A stretch of 64,000 nt of DNA from Entomortierella parvispora (GCA_963573315.1 OY752150.1:558001-622000), one strand, 5' to 3'. Shown: positions 23,949 through 33,578, counted from the stretch's first letter. Numbers and translations are program-made. The notes: a model not told the origin generated them from the letters alone.

Positions 23949-24473
23949 ATGTTCATCAAGTCCGTTGTCGCTTTGGCCGTCGCCGCCGTCGCCGCCGCTC
24001 AGACCACCAACTACATCCAGTTCACCAACCCCGTCGGCACCTCCAACTCCTACACAGGTGGCGAGAACACCACCTTCTCCTGGATCAACCCTTGCGTTGC
24101 CCCCTACACCAGAATCTCGTCCACCCCCACCAAGACTGAGGTCCAGCTCCTTAATGCCACCAACTCTAACAACTCTTTCTACCTCGCGACCGTCGGCTAC
24201 ATTGACTGCAGCGGTACTGGCGGTGTGACCCAGGGCAACCCTTACTGGACTGTCCCCGCCTCGTACGCTGACTCCTCCAGCCTGTTCGCCTTGTCCATTG
24301 TTGTCAGCCCCGTTACCTACTCTGGTACCTTCAAGATCCTCCCCGCTGGCGGCAGCACTACCCCCTCCACCTCTGCACCTGCCACCAAGCCCACTAGCGC
24401 CGCTGCCGCCGTTGCTGCCCCCATCCTCTCCGCCGCTGCCGTCGTTGCCTCGGCTGCCTACATGCTCCTTTAA
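23949..24473 (+). CDS. Kre9/Knh1-like secreted protein, predicted GPI-anchored
   Basis: 174 aa, single exon, Ser/Thr/Ala-rich. It has a signal peptide (MFIKSVVALAVAAVAAA, cleavage near the following Gln) and then a Kre9/Knh1-type N-terminal domain from about residue 20 to 115 (YIQFTNPVGTSNSYTGGE, TTFSW, later YSGTFKILPAGG). A Ser/Thr/Pro linker and a C-terminal hydrophobic stretch (AAPILSAAAVVASAAYMLL) follow, as expected for GPI attachment. Such proteins sit at the cell surface and are linked to beta-glucan assembly in yeast. Codons are strongly C-ending, unlike most neighbours, which suggests high expression. The ATG follows a long C/T-rich leader, also typical of highly expressed fungal genes. 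Confidence 0.88.
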   Translation: MFIKSVVALAVAAVAAAQTTNYIQFTNPVGTSNSYTGGENTTFSWINPCVAPYTRISSTPTKTEVQLLNATNSNNSFYLATVGYIDCSGTGGVTQGNPYWTVPASYADSSSLFALSIVVSPVTYSGTFKILPAGGSTTPSTSAPATKPTSAAAAVAAPILSAAAVVASAAYMLL

Positions 24474-26814
24474 AGCAAAGGAAGGTCTTCATTGTCGTCC
24501 ATCGACAGTCTGTCATCTAGAAAAGTGGGAAGGCTCTTTGACGGGACGGCAAGAGATAGTTATGTGCCTCTTTCTTCAAATGTCGTCCCCAAGAACAGAG
24601 TCCTTTCAATTCACGTTCGCCTCTTTTGGTCCACTTTTTCATTTATTGCCCCATTCCGTTCATTAATATCCAAAGAACCTCTCATCTAGAGTGCGTAAAG
24701 TATTCCAATAAAAGAACCCCCCAACTGCAATTTTTTTTTCCTCAACTCGTCGTCGTTGTTTGTTCGCGGGGGATGTTTGTGCCATTGGGCTTGTTTGCCT
24801 GTAAAGAAAATAGAACACGCCCGACCCAGTCGTACAAAAAGTTACCAGCAGAACGAAGAACGCATTCTTTTTTTTTTTTTAGGTGAACCGCCTGCCTTTG
24901 CTCGGGAGAAGGAAGGGACCAGGCAGTTCAAAAATAACCCTTTGGGCTGTTTACTATCAGGGGCTAACGGAATGACAAAAAGTCATGACGGGAGGATGGC
25001 GACATTGCTCCTCAGGCATGGCATGGCCCCTCATTGCATTCACCCTTCGATCCTTTGTCTCGTCCCTTGTCTTCTCCTGTTTGTCCGCTTGCTGGTGTCA
25101 ACCCGCGCTTAGTGCCAATTGATGGCCCTAATGTACCGTAGTCAACACTATCGCACTAGACTCAAGTTCAATGAAGCGGCTCTCAAATGTGAACCAAAAG
25201 ACACTGAGAGCTGACAAAGGAGGAGTACAGCATGCTGCTGCAGACAGCGAAAGGGGGAGACTCTGTCTCTTCATCATCTCGATCAAAATGACGACGGAAA
25301 GGGACTTCCGGGTGTCCGCTTGCTGAACTCTGGAAAATGGAAGCCCCGCTTTCCATCTCGTCAACATCTGAGACAGCCCCCTTCTGCCCCCTTCTTGCTT
25401 TCCTTGGTAGTCTTCGCCACAAACCCCTCTTTCTTGAACCCCTGCTGGCGACCCTTTATTTTTTTTTTTTTTGGTCTCCTCTGTGATGGTTACGGCGCGC
25501 ACCCCCTTTCTCCGCACCGTCAAAAGATTTCGCTGCCACTGGGACAGGAGCAAAAAGAAAAACTCTCCATTGCTGCTGCGTGCGTGCTTTCAAACTCTCA
25601 AGCTCTGCTGCCAGTTTGGCTTTTCGCTGACTTTTTTTTTTTTTTTTTTTTTTCATCTGCGGGATTGTAATTCCGTAGTGTCGATGGTACCCACTTGTAG
25701 CAGGAAAATACTTGTTCTCGTCCAGAAAGGAAGAACCTCCAAGGACATGAAGAATTATTACTTGCAATGGCCTCTGAGAGCATCTCCATGTTTTTGAGCC
25801 ACGCTTCGTAACCCCTGCCACCTCTACACTTTGTTTTTATTTTTTTTTGTGAGCGATTTTGGGGGCGATTGATAGGATTGATAGAAGTTCGAGTTCTCTG
25901 CCTCGGCTCAACCTGCATTTTTTTTTTCTTTTTTTTTTTTTACGTTCATTACCCTGGACCATATCCAGCAGGAAGAACACAGCAGGACAATCGAATTGAA
26001 AGAACGACCAGAGATGCATGTCATTTTGAAGTTGTCCTCCACCAGTTGTTTTGCGCACGTCCACTTGGTGCGATTACTGCATCATCATCATTTTTTTTTT
26101 TTTTTTTTTCATACTGAAACCTAGGAACGTAGCAATCACTCCTTTGTTTTTCCCTGTCTCCAGCAGGTCTTTTGTCGAAACGGTTCCGGGAACTGAACAA
26201 CTGTGCGTTCAATTTCTGCGCCAATTGCAACCGCCGTGTGGAGAAGAACGTAAACATTTACCAGGACTTGAGAAAGGTTCTCAATCCCCTCTTTAAAAAA
26301 AAAGTCTCTCCTTCGTCAAATGTTTTGAACAAAAGGCCAAAGTAGAACATACATGTTCTAGCGAATATCCACCATTGTCAGGCTAAATTGCTAATCTATT
26401 TTATATTTCTTCCAGATACGAACTTGACCACCAGCTCTCCACTTAATTTCACGGAGTAGAGGAAAGGAGCTACATAGTCGCACCTGCCTGGCCGTAGTTT
26501 CCTGTTGCTAAAGGACTTCGCGAACATTTATCCGCTTGTACATTCACACCATCAGGGAGTTCATCCTCCAGTTTTGGATTCTCCGAGTAGGACCTACAGT
26601 AACGGTTGTGTTGCCTCTTCGAGTAGGGAAAGGAAGAAAAGAGGGCGGAACGTTGACAAATGGTTCAAGGCGGAGAAGAGTGACACTCAGACTTGCACGT
26701 CCTCGGGTTGGAGCCAATACAGTGTTCCCAGTCAGGAGAGTATTTCTTCGTTGGCTTTCTTAATGGCGACTCTGCCCCACTTTGGGTCAATGTCACATCA
26801 TCCTCCCATATTAG
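24474..26814. other. Gene-poor stretch with many poly(T) tracts
   Basis: No gene recognised. The left end is the 3' UTR of the Kre9-like gene. Homopolymer T runs of about 9-25 nt occur near 24731, 24868, 25458, 25631, 25841, 25919/25931 and 26090. Open frames here cross these runs and have no protein-like composition. Confidence 0.4.
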
Positions 26815-26976
26815 CTACTGTTGTTGGAATGACTCTGAACAGACCCACACATGATTGATGTCCTCCGGTGTTCGACGATGCAGACAGCAGAGATTGTCGG
26901 GATATGGGTCATAGTGTCGCCCCTGTATGATTGTGAGTGTCGGAAGCGTTCCAAACAGTTGTTTTTTGATATGTTA
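26815..26976 (-). pseudogene. Decayed LINE reverse-transcriptase C-terminal fragment
   Basis: On the minus strand a frame without stops reads HIKKQLFGTLPTLTI, then YPDNLCC, RRTPEDINHVWVC. This is the terminal zinc-binding segment of LINE-type polyproteins in fungi (C..C, PED, HVW.C); one expected cysteine appears as histidine. Stops bound it on both sides, so it is a relic. No flanking repeats were found. Confidence 0.5.
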
Positions 26977-27728
26977 CGAGGGGCGAGTAAAGCCGCTGCG
27001 GCATCTGAAAAAGGTGTGGATTGGCCTTTTGCCGAGGATGATTGATAGGGCTGAGCACCACTCCATATCCCTATCAGATCGTTAATGGAACGCTTCTCTC
27101 CTCCGCGCTATCCATTCCGGGTGATGGCTAATGGTCGTCTGTTGTTTGTAGAATTGCTATGAAAAGGTCGGACTCTAGTTGCTGGCGATAGCACGTTGTT
27201 TTGTTGGGCGCTGATATCCGCCTGCGAAGGTGGTGTACCCTGTGCAACCACGGAACCGTTCCACTTCTGTCCGACATTAGAGTTCTGCCACAAAAGTTGC
27301 CAGAATAGCGCATGCGCCCGCATACATTGTTCGCTGCCGCTTCCAGGGTAGCATCGGAGTCCTGGCCTTGACCAGACCTTGGAATAAAGAGACAACACCC
27401 CTTTTATCAAGGCGGACCAAAATATCTTGCCGAGGAGGCATGACCGTTATCGCAGCAAGGAGGTCCATTAGCTCGGACTATCTGAGAGAAGCCTGTCCAT
27501 CAACGCGTCCCGGAATACAGCAGGCGGTGCCTCTGGAGAAATTCGCGACGCCAGAAGCCATGGCACTCTGACACGAACGTACAGCGTTCTAAAACGGCGA
27601 AATTGATTGGTGGCCACGCGTGAAATTGGTGGCGCGCGAGATTGGAGTACACAGGAACGCTGCTGTGCATGTGTGCTTGTGTGCATGCTCCCGTTGCTCA
27701 TAAGAAACAGGAGAACGGTACTGTCAAC
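26977..27728. other. No recognisable feature
   Basis: Mixed-composition DNA with short open frames only. Part of it may be older transposon sequence continuous with the LINE relic. Confidence 0.3.
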
Positions 27729-27897
27729 CCGAAGTTTTTTGGCCTGAACTATGTTTTTTTTTTTTTTTTTTTTTTTTGACCAGCTGCACCAGCTGCAGGA
27801 AACATGAATTGGCACAATTTTTGGCGGTTGCTCTGCAGTCCAACCTGCCAAAATGCTTGCCAACAACTGTGCCAATAGTTCAGGCCAAAAACTGCGG
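27729..27897. mobile_element. 169-bp foldback (MITE-like) element
   Basis: The ends are inverted copies. The left arm 27729-27752 has the core TTTTTGGCCTGAACTAT and the right arm 27875-27897 its exact reverse complement, extending to CCG(A/C)AG at the tips. A second, inner inverted pair is ATTGGCACA (27808-27816) and TGTGCCAAT (27868-27876). It encloses a T24 run and carries no coding capacity. No clear target-site duplication is visible, so transposition is inferred from the structure only. Confidence 0.6.
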
Positions 27898-28480
27898 TAA
27901 AAAAGTATTATAAAAGCTGTAGAGCGACCATCTTTGCAGTCACAAAGGAACCTGCGAGACGAGATCAGCCGAAGGCCGATCGATCGGTCAGGCAGGTCTT
28001 TAAGGTTGCAGACAAGCGAGTGCTAGACAATATTTCTTGGAAAAGAACTTTGGAGAATAATTGATGGGGATCATGAAAGGCCACTTGGGCGATAGGACTC
28101 GACATGAACAGAGGACAACCAACACCCACGAGGTGCATGCGCCATCATAGACGAATTGTGCAACGCATTTTATTATTTAGTCCGTTCTTGCGGAAATGAA
28201 CAAAGTACTCATGTTAAAAAGCCAAGGAGAAGGTGAAGAGTATATTGATACAATATCTTTAATCTTTAAAAGACGACAGAAAAAGGTCAAAAATCGCGTT
28301 AACATTGGTGGAGTGTCCGCGCGCGCTTGTTCCTCTTTGAGGAGGATTGCTTGATGATGCATGTCAATATCGGAATGCATCGTGGGTCTGTCTTGCGCTC
28401 TGCGCCCCATGGTGAATAACTTCCAACCTTCGGCTTGATAGAGAAGAGAGACGGCAGAGAGGGGTAGATAGAATGTGGAT
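27898..28480. other. No recognisable feature
   Basis: A short GC-rich palindromic patch (GGCCGATCGATCGGTC, near 27974-27989) is the only structure seen. The 3' flank of the repeat-gene array follows. Confidence 0.3.
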
Positions 28481-28832
28481 TCAGATGTCGGGTTTTCGGA
28501 GTGTGTCTGTGACTACCTCACTGACCCTAACTACGTCCGACTCTCTTCTCGGCTTTCTTGTCCCATGGAAATGATTGCCCACTGCTTGGGTCAGTACCGC
28601 ACAACAGAGACGGATAGGCTCTGATCTCGGGCATAAGTGAAATGAGGAGTTCAAACAACAATTCTTTATTGAAAACCGAGCAACTGGTGCAGGATTATCT
28701 GCATCCGGATTCCCCTCCTCGAGGCGAAAGGAATCCTGGTCAGCGACAGCCCGCCCTTCCTCCCCCAGGGCCTTGTAAATGGTACGAGGGTTGCCTCCAG
28801 ACCATCTAGGCCCAGAGGGGCAGGGGCCACAT

Positions 28833-28917
28833 CTATCAGTCAAAGGAATAGAAGGCACGAGGTTTTAGTTTTTTGTCGTTTGGTTCTTTCTTCTCCTATT
28901 GATGTATATGAACTTAC
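28833..28917 (-). other. Introner-like intron a
   Basis: 85 nt. Starts GTAAGTTCATATACATCAAT, has the branch region ACTAAAACCTCGTG and ends CCTTTGACTGATAG. It precedes a type A exon. Confidence 0.65.
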
Positions 28918-29355
28918 CATCCTCTTGCTGCTGCTGCTGTTGTTGTTGTTGCTGCTGGTGGAGGTCTTCCAACCAGGGTCTTTCCTCCGCCTTGATTGGC
29001 TGAGGTTGTTGTAGTTGTTGCTACTGCTGTTGCTGCTGGTGTTGTTGTTGTTGTTGATGTTGTTTCTCACCAACTTCCCTTTTCACTGGGCGAGATTGCT
29101 GCTGTTGCTGCCACTGCTGGCGTTCGCGCTACAAGTCCTGGTGTTCGCGCTGTTGCTGGCATTGATGCCATTGTTGTTGTTGTTGGTGCTGATGTTGATG
29201 TTGATGTTGTTGTTGGTGTTGGTGTTGTGAAAGCCAGTATTGTTTTCTGTTTTTTTTCGTCGTCGTCGTCGTCTTCCTGACGACGGTCGTGGAGCTGGTC
29301 TTGGGGATGGACTTGGAGTTGGAAATGGTGGCGGTGGGGCACGGGCCACCGCCAT

Positions 29356-29438
29356 CTGTCAAAGGATAGAAGGCAGGAGGATTAGTTTTTTTTTTGGTTG
29401 GTTGGCTCTTTCTTATCCTACTGCAGCAATGAACTTAC
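29356..29438 (-). other. Introner-like intron b
   Basis: 83 nt. Starts GTAAGTTCATTGCTGCAG, contains A9 then CTAATCC, and ends CTTCTATCCTTTGACAG. It precedes a type A exon (ATGGCGGTGGCC). Confidence 0.65.
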
Positions 29439-29593
29439 CCTACGGCCCTGGTTAGGAGTTTCATCCTACTGGTGGAGACTGCTGCGTATCGCTGTTGGTC
29501 GTGCTCCAGCTTCGTGTCATCTTCTGATATGATGAACTGCTATTGCTGCTGCCGCAGGTAGGGATTTTCTCTTTTTTCTTTCTTCTTCGAGGC

Positions 29594-29680
29594 CTTAATG
29601 ATGGAATAGAAGGTATGGGGCTTTAGTTTTTTTTTGTTTGGTTTCCTCTCCTACTGCAATATATGAGTATATGAACTTAC
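29594..29680 (-). other. Introner-like intron c
   Basis: 87 nt. Starts GTAAGTTCATATACTCATAT and ends CTTCTATTCCATCATTAAG. It precedes a type B exon, so the downstream flank differs from a, b and d. Confidence 0.6.
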
Positions 29681-29833
29681 CCTGATGCCGCTCTTGTTGT
29701 TTATGGAGGATGATCTCCATCCGGATTCCCTTCGCTACATCGCCCCGTCCAGGGCCTTGTATATGGTCTGGAGGCAACCGACGAGGGTCGCCTCCAGACC
29801 ATCTAGGCCCAGAGGGGCAGGGGCTACCTCTAT

Positions 29834-29913
29834 CTGTCAAAGGAATAGAAGGCACGAGGTTTTAGTTTTTTGTCGTTTGGTTCTTTTTTCTCCTACTGCA
29901 GTATATAACTTAC
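29834..29913 (-). other. Introner-like intron d
   Basis: 80 nt. Starts GTAAGTTATATACTGCAG, has branch region ACTAAAACCTCGTG and ends CTTCTATTCCTTTGACAG. It precedes a type A exon. Confidence 0.65.
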
Positions 29914-30137
29914 CCTCCGGCCCTAGTTGGATGTTTCGTCCAATGGGTGGAAACTGCCGCGTGCGGCCGTTGCCCATGCTCCAGCTTCACTTCATCTTCT
30001 GATTTGGTGAACTGTTGTTGCTGCCGCCACAAACAGGGATGGAGCATGCCTTTCCATTGCGAGGCCACCGGTAGAGGTCACCTTATATAGTCTTGAGGCG
30101 ACCAATCACGATTGAATTGTACGGTACATGGTCTTGA

Positions 30138-30234
30138 CTCTTGAGCGTCAGATCAAGGTAAATGAGGCGTATGAGGTTTTAGTTTTTTTTTTTTGTTTGG
30201 TTCTTTCCTCCCCTACTGCAGTATGTGAACTTAC
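30138..30234 (-). other. Introner-like intron e
   Basis: About 95-97 nt; the 3' end is ambiguous by two bases (AAG or AAGAG). Starts GTAAGTTCACATACTGCAG and contains ACTAAAACCTCATACG. Its 3' end differs from the family consensus. Confidence 0.55.
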
Positions 30235-30438
30235 CCTTGCTGCTGTTAAGGAGAAAGCAACCGGGGTTTTATTGAAGTCTGAGCAGCTTGTGGAGCCCTT
30301 CGCCTCCCAACGAAGGGAATCCGCATCGCCCCGTCCATCCTCCAAGGCCTTGAGGATGCTCCAGAGAGCACCGATGAGCGTCGACTCGAGAGCATCGATG
30401 AGGGCCCCTCGATCCTGCGGGGCACGGGCCACCGCTAT

Positions 30439-30523
30439 CTGTCAAAGGATAGAAGGCAGGAGGATTAGTTCTTTTTTTTTTTTGTTTGGCTTTTTCCTGC
30501 CCTACTGCACTATATGAACTTAC
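30439..30523 (-). other. Introner-like intron f
   Basis: 85 nt. Starts GTAAGTTCATATAGTGCAG, contains an A-run and ACTAATCC, and ends CTTCTATCCTTTGACAG. It precedes the open type A exon 30438-30235. Confidence 0.65.
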
Positions 30524-30659
30524 TGTGTGCACTGGTCCCCTTTTGGTTTGTCTGTCGTCCTGATGACGATGCCACCCACCGATAGAGATCGCCCTGTAAT
30601 ATCCTGAGGCGACTGATGTAATATCTTGAGGCGACCGATGGAAGCCGCCTTATAAAAGT

Positions 30660-30735
30660 CTTCGTAGATAGAAGGTACGAGGATTTAGTTTTCTTCTTCG
30701 TTGATTCTTTCCTCTCCTACTGCATATGAACTTAC
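30660..30735 (-). other. Introner-like intron g
   Basis: 76 nt, the shortest member. Starts GTAAGTTCATATGCAGTAGG, contains ACTAAATCCTCGTACC and ends CTTCTATCTACGAAG. It follows the candidate first exon MSKR. Confidence 0.6.
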
Positions 30736-30814
30736 ACGCTTGGACATGCTCAGATGTTCATCTGCTGCTGGGAAGGCTGCTGTCGTTGTGGTTGTGGATG
30801 GTACAGGTACAGTC

Positions 30815-31130
30815 GATGAGAGGTGTATGTTCTACTTCAATCTACGTACTCTTTCGGCGAGGGCTATGGCTGCGCCTGCCTCTTGATCGTGCTGGTGGAG
30901 TGGAGCAGATGGAGGTGGTGGTGGAAGGTCAAAAAGAAAAAGAGCATATTTGATGATCTTTTTGGGCAAGATGGCTGGTGGTGGCAAACAACGTGACACA
31001 AAAATTGACGCGTGGCGGCGAGAAGGGAGAACAAGAATGACAACGTCGGCCCTTGTTATTCCCTGTAAGTGGAACGCTGTGCACAGCGAACACAGGCAGC
31101 AGAGGTGGACATGACTGTAAGCTTCGGGGC
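30815..31130. repeat. Upstream duplicated block, copy B
   Basis: About 315 bp matching 33068-33365 with many identical runs, for example TCTTGATCGTGCTGGTGG, CAAACAACGTGAC and AAAAATTGACGCGTGG. It lies 5' of the copy B gene on the minus strand and probably represents its promoter and leader. Confidence 0.75.
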
Positions 31131-32177
31131 ATCCTGTCTTGATATCGGTATCGATAGGACTGGGGAGTTTCCAGCTTTGTCACAAAGTCGAGTTTCCCAT
31201 GAGGCAGAAGAACCTTCGTTTAGTCCTTCCAGAGGGGAAAAATAGAGGGAGCTTGACTGCTTCGGAGAATCGTCAGTATAAAGAAGGCGGTGTCCGAGGG
31301 TTTGGGAGAGACTTTGACTGTAAGAAGCGAGTCATTGTCCATTTCCTCGGTCGATCCTTCAGGGCAGCGAAAATATAACTGAGGTTCTATAGCTGAGGGG
31401 GTATAGTCCAGTAGTCTAGGTTTAGTAATCATGTCAGAAGAGGATTTGTGTTTGGTCGAGTGATAGGGTAGAGAGAATCAACAATGAATCTGTTGCTCGC
31501 CCAGTGGGGTGGAGAGGCAACAACAGAACACTTTAGGGGGTAAAGTCAAGCCCTGGGACCTGGGACATTGCGACCGTACGACTGTGGTGTGGAGAGGAGA
31601 GAGGGCATGCAGAACCCAGTTAAAGGCTGCAAAGACAAGATAGGTTTGTTGTTGACGTGAGTGCCTTGGGTTTGCCTCAGCCCCTTGAGTCACGGCAGGC
31701 ATGGACCTTGGCAGGTCAATGTCGTGATGGTGGATGTGAGTGTGATAGTGAATATAAATGTGAGAAAAAGGCAAAAGGCAGGCGCTGGTCTCCAAATATC
31801 TCGACGAGAATGACACCTTCTGTTCTCGCGCGGCGAATGGCTGTATGAGGATGAGAATCTGATGGTGATCGGTGGTGGCATCCGCATCATGCATGTCTGA
31901 TTCGACTCTGCCTGCCAGCCTTTTCTGTTTTGCACTTTGGGAACACATCCGACAAGACAATGGCAGAGATCTCAGTCGCTGGTAGACAATGAGAAACACA
32001 GGATTGTCATCTCCCTCGCAAACTACCATTCAAATCTGGAGAGGAGGGTTCAGAGGAGCGAGAGAGGGGATTCGACATTCATCCCTGCATGCATCACTTG
32101 CGATAGACAGTTGACACTGTCTACTTGTTCTTTAATTATTCCATCTACAGAATGTCAGAATGTCGGCGACGGTGCCA
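31131..32177. other. Spacer between the two repeat-gene copies
   Basis: No feature recognised. A 183-codon open frame on the minus strand (32029-31478) has no family resemblance and is His/Ser-rich in part. It is not called as a gene. Confidence 0.35.
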
Positions 32178-32397
32178 CTACCAGAACAGAACTGAAATGA
32201 GGAGTTCAAACAACAATTCTTTGAGGCAATCTATGCAACTTGTGGAGGGTGATCTCCTCCCGGATTCCCCTCGCCTCTCGGCAGCAGAAAGCCCTTCCTC
32301 CCCCAGGGCCTTATGGATGCTCCCGAGGCAGCCGATCAGGATCGCATCGAGAGCTCCTCGATTCAGTAGGGCACGGGCCACCGCTATCTGTCAAAGG

Positions 32398-32475
32398 ATA
32401 GAAGGTAGGAAGATTAGTTTTTTTTTTTTTTTTTTTGTTTGGCTCTTTCCTATCCTACTGCTGCAATGAACTTGC
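32398..32475 (-). other. Introner-like intron h (GC-AG)
   Basis: 78 nt. Identical in plan to the others but starts GCAAGTTCATTGCAGCAG, making it a GC-AG intron. It has an A20-type run and ACTAATCTTCC, and ends CTTCTATCCTTTGACAG. Confidence 0.6.
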
Positions 32476-32762
32476 CCTCCGGCCATGGTTAGACGTTTCG
32501 TCCTGCTGGTGGAGACTGCCGCGTGCTGTCGCTGGTCATTCTCCAGCTTCTCTTCATCTTCTGTCTTGATGAGCTATTGTTGCTGCTGCTGCAGGCGGGG
32601 ATGGTTCTTCTAAGCCTCTTTTTTTGTGATGGTGGTGGGGCCACCCACCGATAGACATCGTTTTGAGGCGACTGATACCGAAGCCGCCTTATGAAGGTCT
32701 TGTGAATGTTCCCGAGGCGACCGCTCAAGACAATCTCGGCCCAGAGGAGCGAGGGGTCACCG

Positions 32763-32851
32763 CTATTAGTCAAGGAATAGAAGGAAAGAGGGGAGGGGTT
32801 AATTTTTTTTCGTTTGGTTCTTTCCTCTCCTACTGCAGTATATGAACTTAC
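32763..32851 (-). other. Introner-like intron i
   Basis: 89 nt. Starts GTAAGTTCATATACTGCAGT, then AGGAGAGGAAAGAACCAAAC as in a and d, and ends CTTGACTAATAG. The branch region is more diverged. Confidence 0.6.
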
Positions 32852-33067
32852 GGTGAGGTTGATGTTATTCCCCCCTTTAAGATGGTCTCGAGGCCACCGA
32901 TCGAAAGTGCCTTTTAAAACCTTCGGGCAACCAACCGAAATCGCCTTAAATGGTCTGGAGACGACCAATACGACTCGTGTTGCTACGGGTGTTGTTGTTC
33001 TCTAATCTAGGTGCTACAAGTACGGAATGCGCTCCTGGGATTACCCAGCTGTTGTCGATCATCTTGA

Positions 33068-33365
33068 AGGATAAGAGGTGTCTGTTCTATTTTAATCTAT
33101 GTATTCTTTTGGTGGCAGAGATGGCGATGGTTGTTTATATCTCTTGATCGTGCTGGTGGAGTGGAGGGGATGGAGGTGGAAGGTCAAGAAAAAAAGCATA
33201 TTTCATGACGATTGGGCAAGGGTGGCTTGGCTGTGGCAAACAACGTGACCCAAAAATTGACGCGTGGGGGGTAGAAGGGGGAAACAAGATTGACGCGTTT
33301 GACGCTGTGCAAAGCAAAGGCTGCAGAAGTGGAGGTCAGTATGACTGTAAACATCAGGGCAGACA
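33068..33365. repeat. Upstream duplicated block, copy A
   Basis: Partner of 30815-31130, in the same orientation and the same position relative to its gene copy. The pair indicates tandem duplication of the whole locus (promoter plus gene). Confidence 0.75.
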
Positions 33366-33578
33366 TGCCCTCACTTTGTGTTTGCAACCAAGCGAGAATC
33401 TTGATGCCCTAATGTTACCGCTCTCTGCGCTGAACAAAGGTAAAGAACAAAAGTTCAAGCGGGCCGATATTTATTGGAGACTTTGTGCGGAGGAAACATC
33501 AAGCGCGAGCAGGACAATATCTCTCTCTCCGCATTCCTCCAGGAGTTGGATCAACAGCCGTATGTAAGCGAGGCATTC
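33366..33578 (+). other. Left part of an older A-tailed element
   Basis: Directly left of the LINE insertion. In one plus-strand frame it reads NIKREQDNISLSAFLQELDQ then SEAFNRVSG. Without the LINE, this sequence continues into GTCCCCG and a run of 30 A at 35559-35588, which suggests a reverse-transcribed element or processed pseudogene with a poly(A) tail. The family was not recognised. Confidence 0.35.

Larger units (their letters stand above)
28481..30747 (-). pseudogene. Repeat-exon gene family, copy B (degenerate, seven near-identical introns)
   Basis: On the minus strand, alternating exon types are separated by introns of one shared sequence (listed separately). Type A exons begin ATAGCGGTGGCCCGTGCC and encode variants of IAVARAP..RGAL.A.L.G.L.SI.KALE. 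Examples are the exon at 30438-30235 (open through LTAAR) and those after introns a, b and d. Type B exons contain short repeats of GGTCGCCTCAAGA.AT...A with products like VASRYYISRLRILQGDLYRW, then NSS..QKMK.SWS. A possible first exon is MSKR at 30747-30736. No single frame runs through all exons: the splice from 30524 to 30438 is out of phase for the conserved reading, and stops occur in type B exons and after KALDG. I therefore treat it as a degenerating member of an unknown family. It shares upstream sequence with copy A. Confidence 0.5.
32178..33062 (-). pseudogene. Repeat-exon gene family, copy A (two introner-like introns)
   Basis: Second tandem copy on the minus strand. A candidate start is the ATG at 33062 (MIDNSW), but that frame meets a stop after SRIGRLQTI, before intron i. 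The exon 32762-32476 joins type A-like sequence (LLWAEIVLSGRLGNIHKTF) to type B-like sequence (RYQSPQNDVYRW, QKMKRSWRM). The last exon, 32397-32178, is a clean type A exon reading IAVARALLNRGALDAILIG, SIHKALGEEG, ending in a stop at 32178. Its final 60-70 nt match the end of copy B near 28640-28690. It is probably degenerate, though shorter and less broken than copy B. Function unknown. Confidence 0.45.

Noticed and set aside
23365-24228. 287-codon plus-strand frame overlapping the Kre9-like gene
   Set aside because: It overlaps the well-supported coding region in another frame and is repetitive Arg/Glu and Pro/Ser sequence upstream.
27974-27989. GGCCGATCGATCGGTC palindrome as a regulatory operator
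   Set aside because: Isolated palindrome with no neighbouring gene or second copy; it could be chance.
30235-30438. Calling the open type A exon as a stand-alone gene
   Set aside because: It is bounded by matching splice signals on both sides and by frame breaks in neighbouring exons; it is better described as part of the degenerate family copy.
31478-32029. 183-codon minus-strand open frame between the two repeat-gene copies
   Set aside because: No recognisable domain and no similarity to the array exons; a chance frame is more likely.
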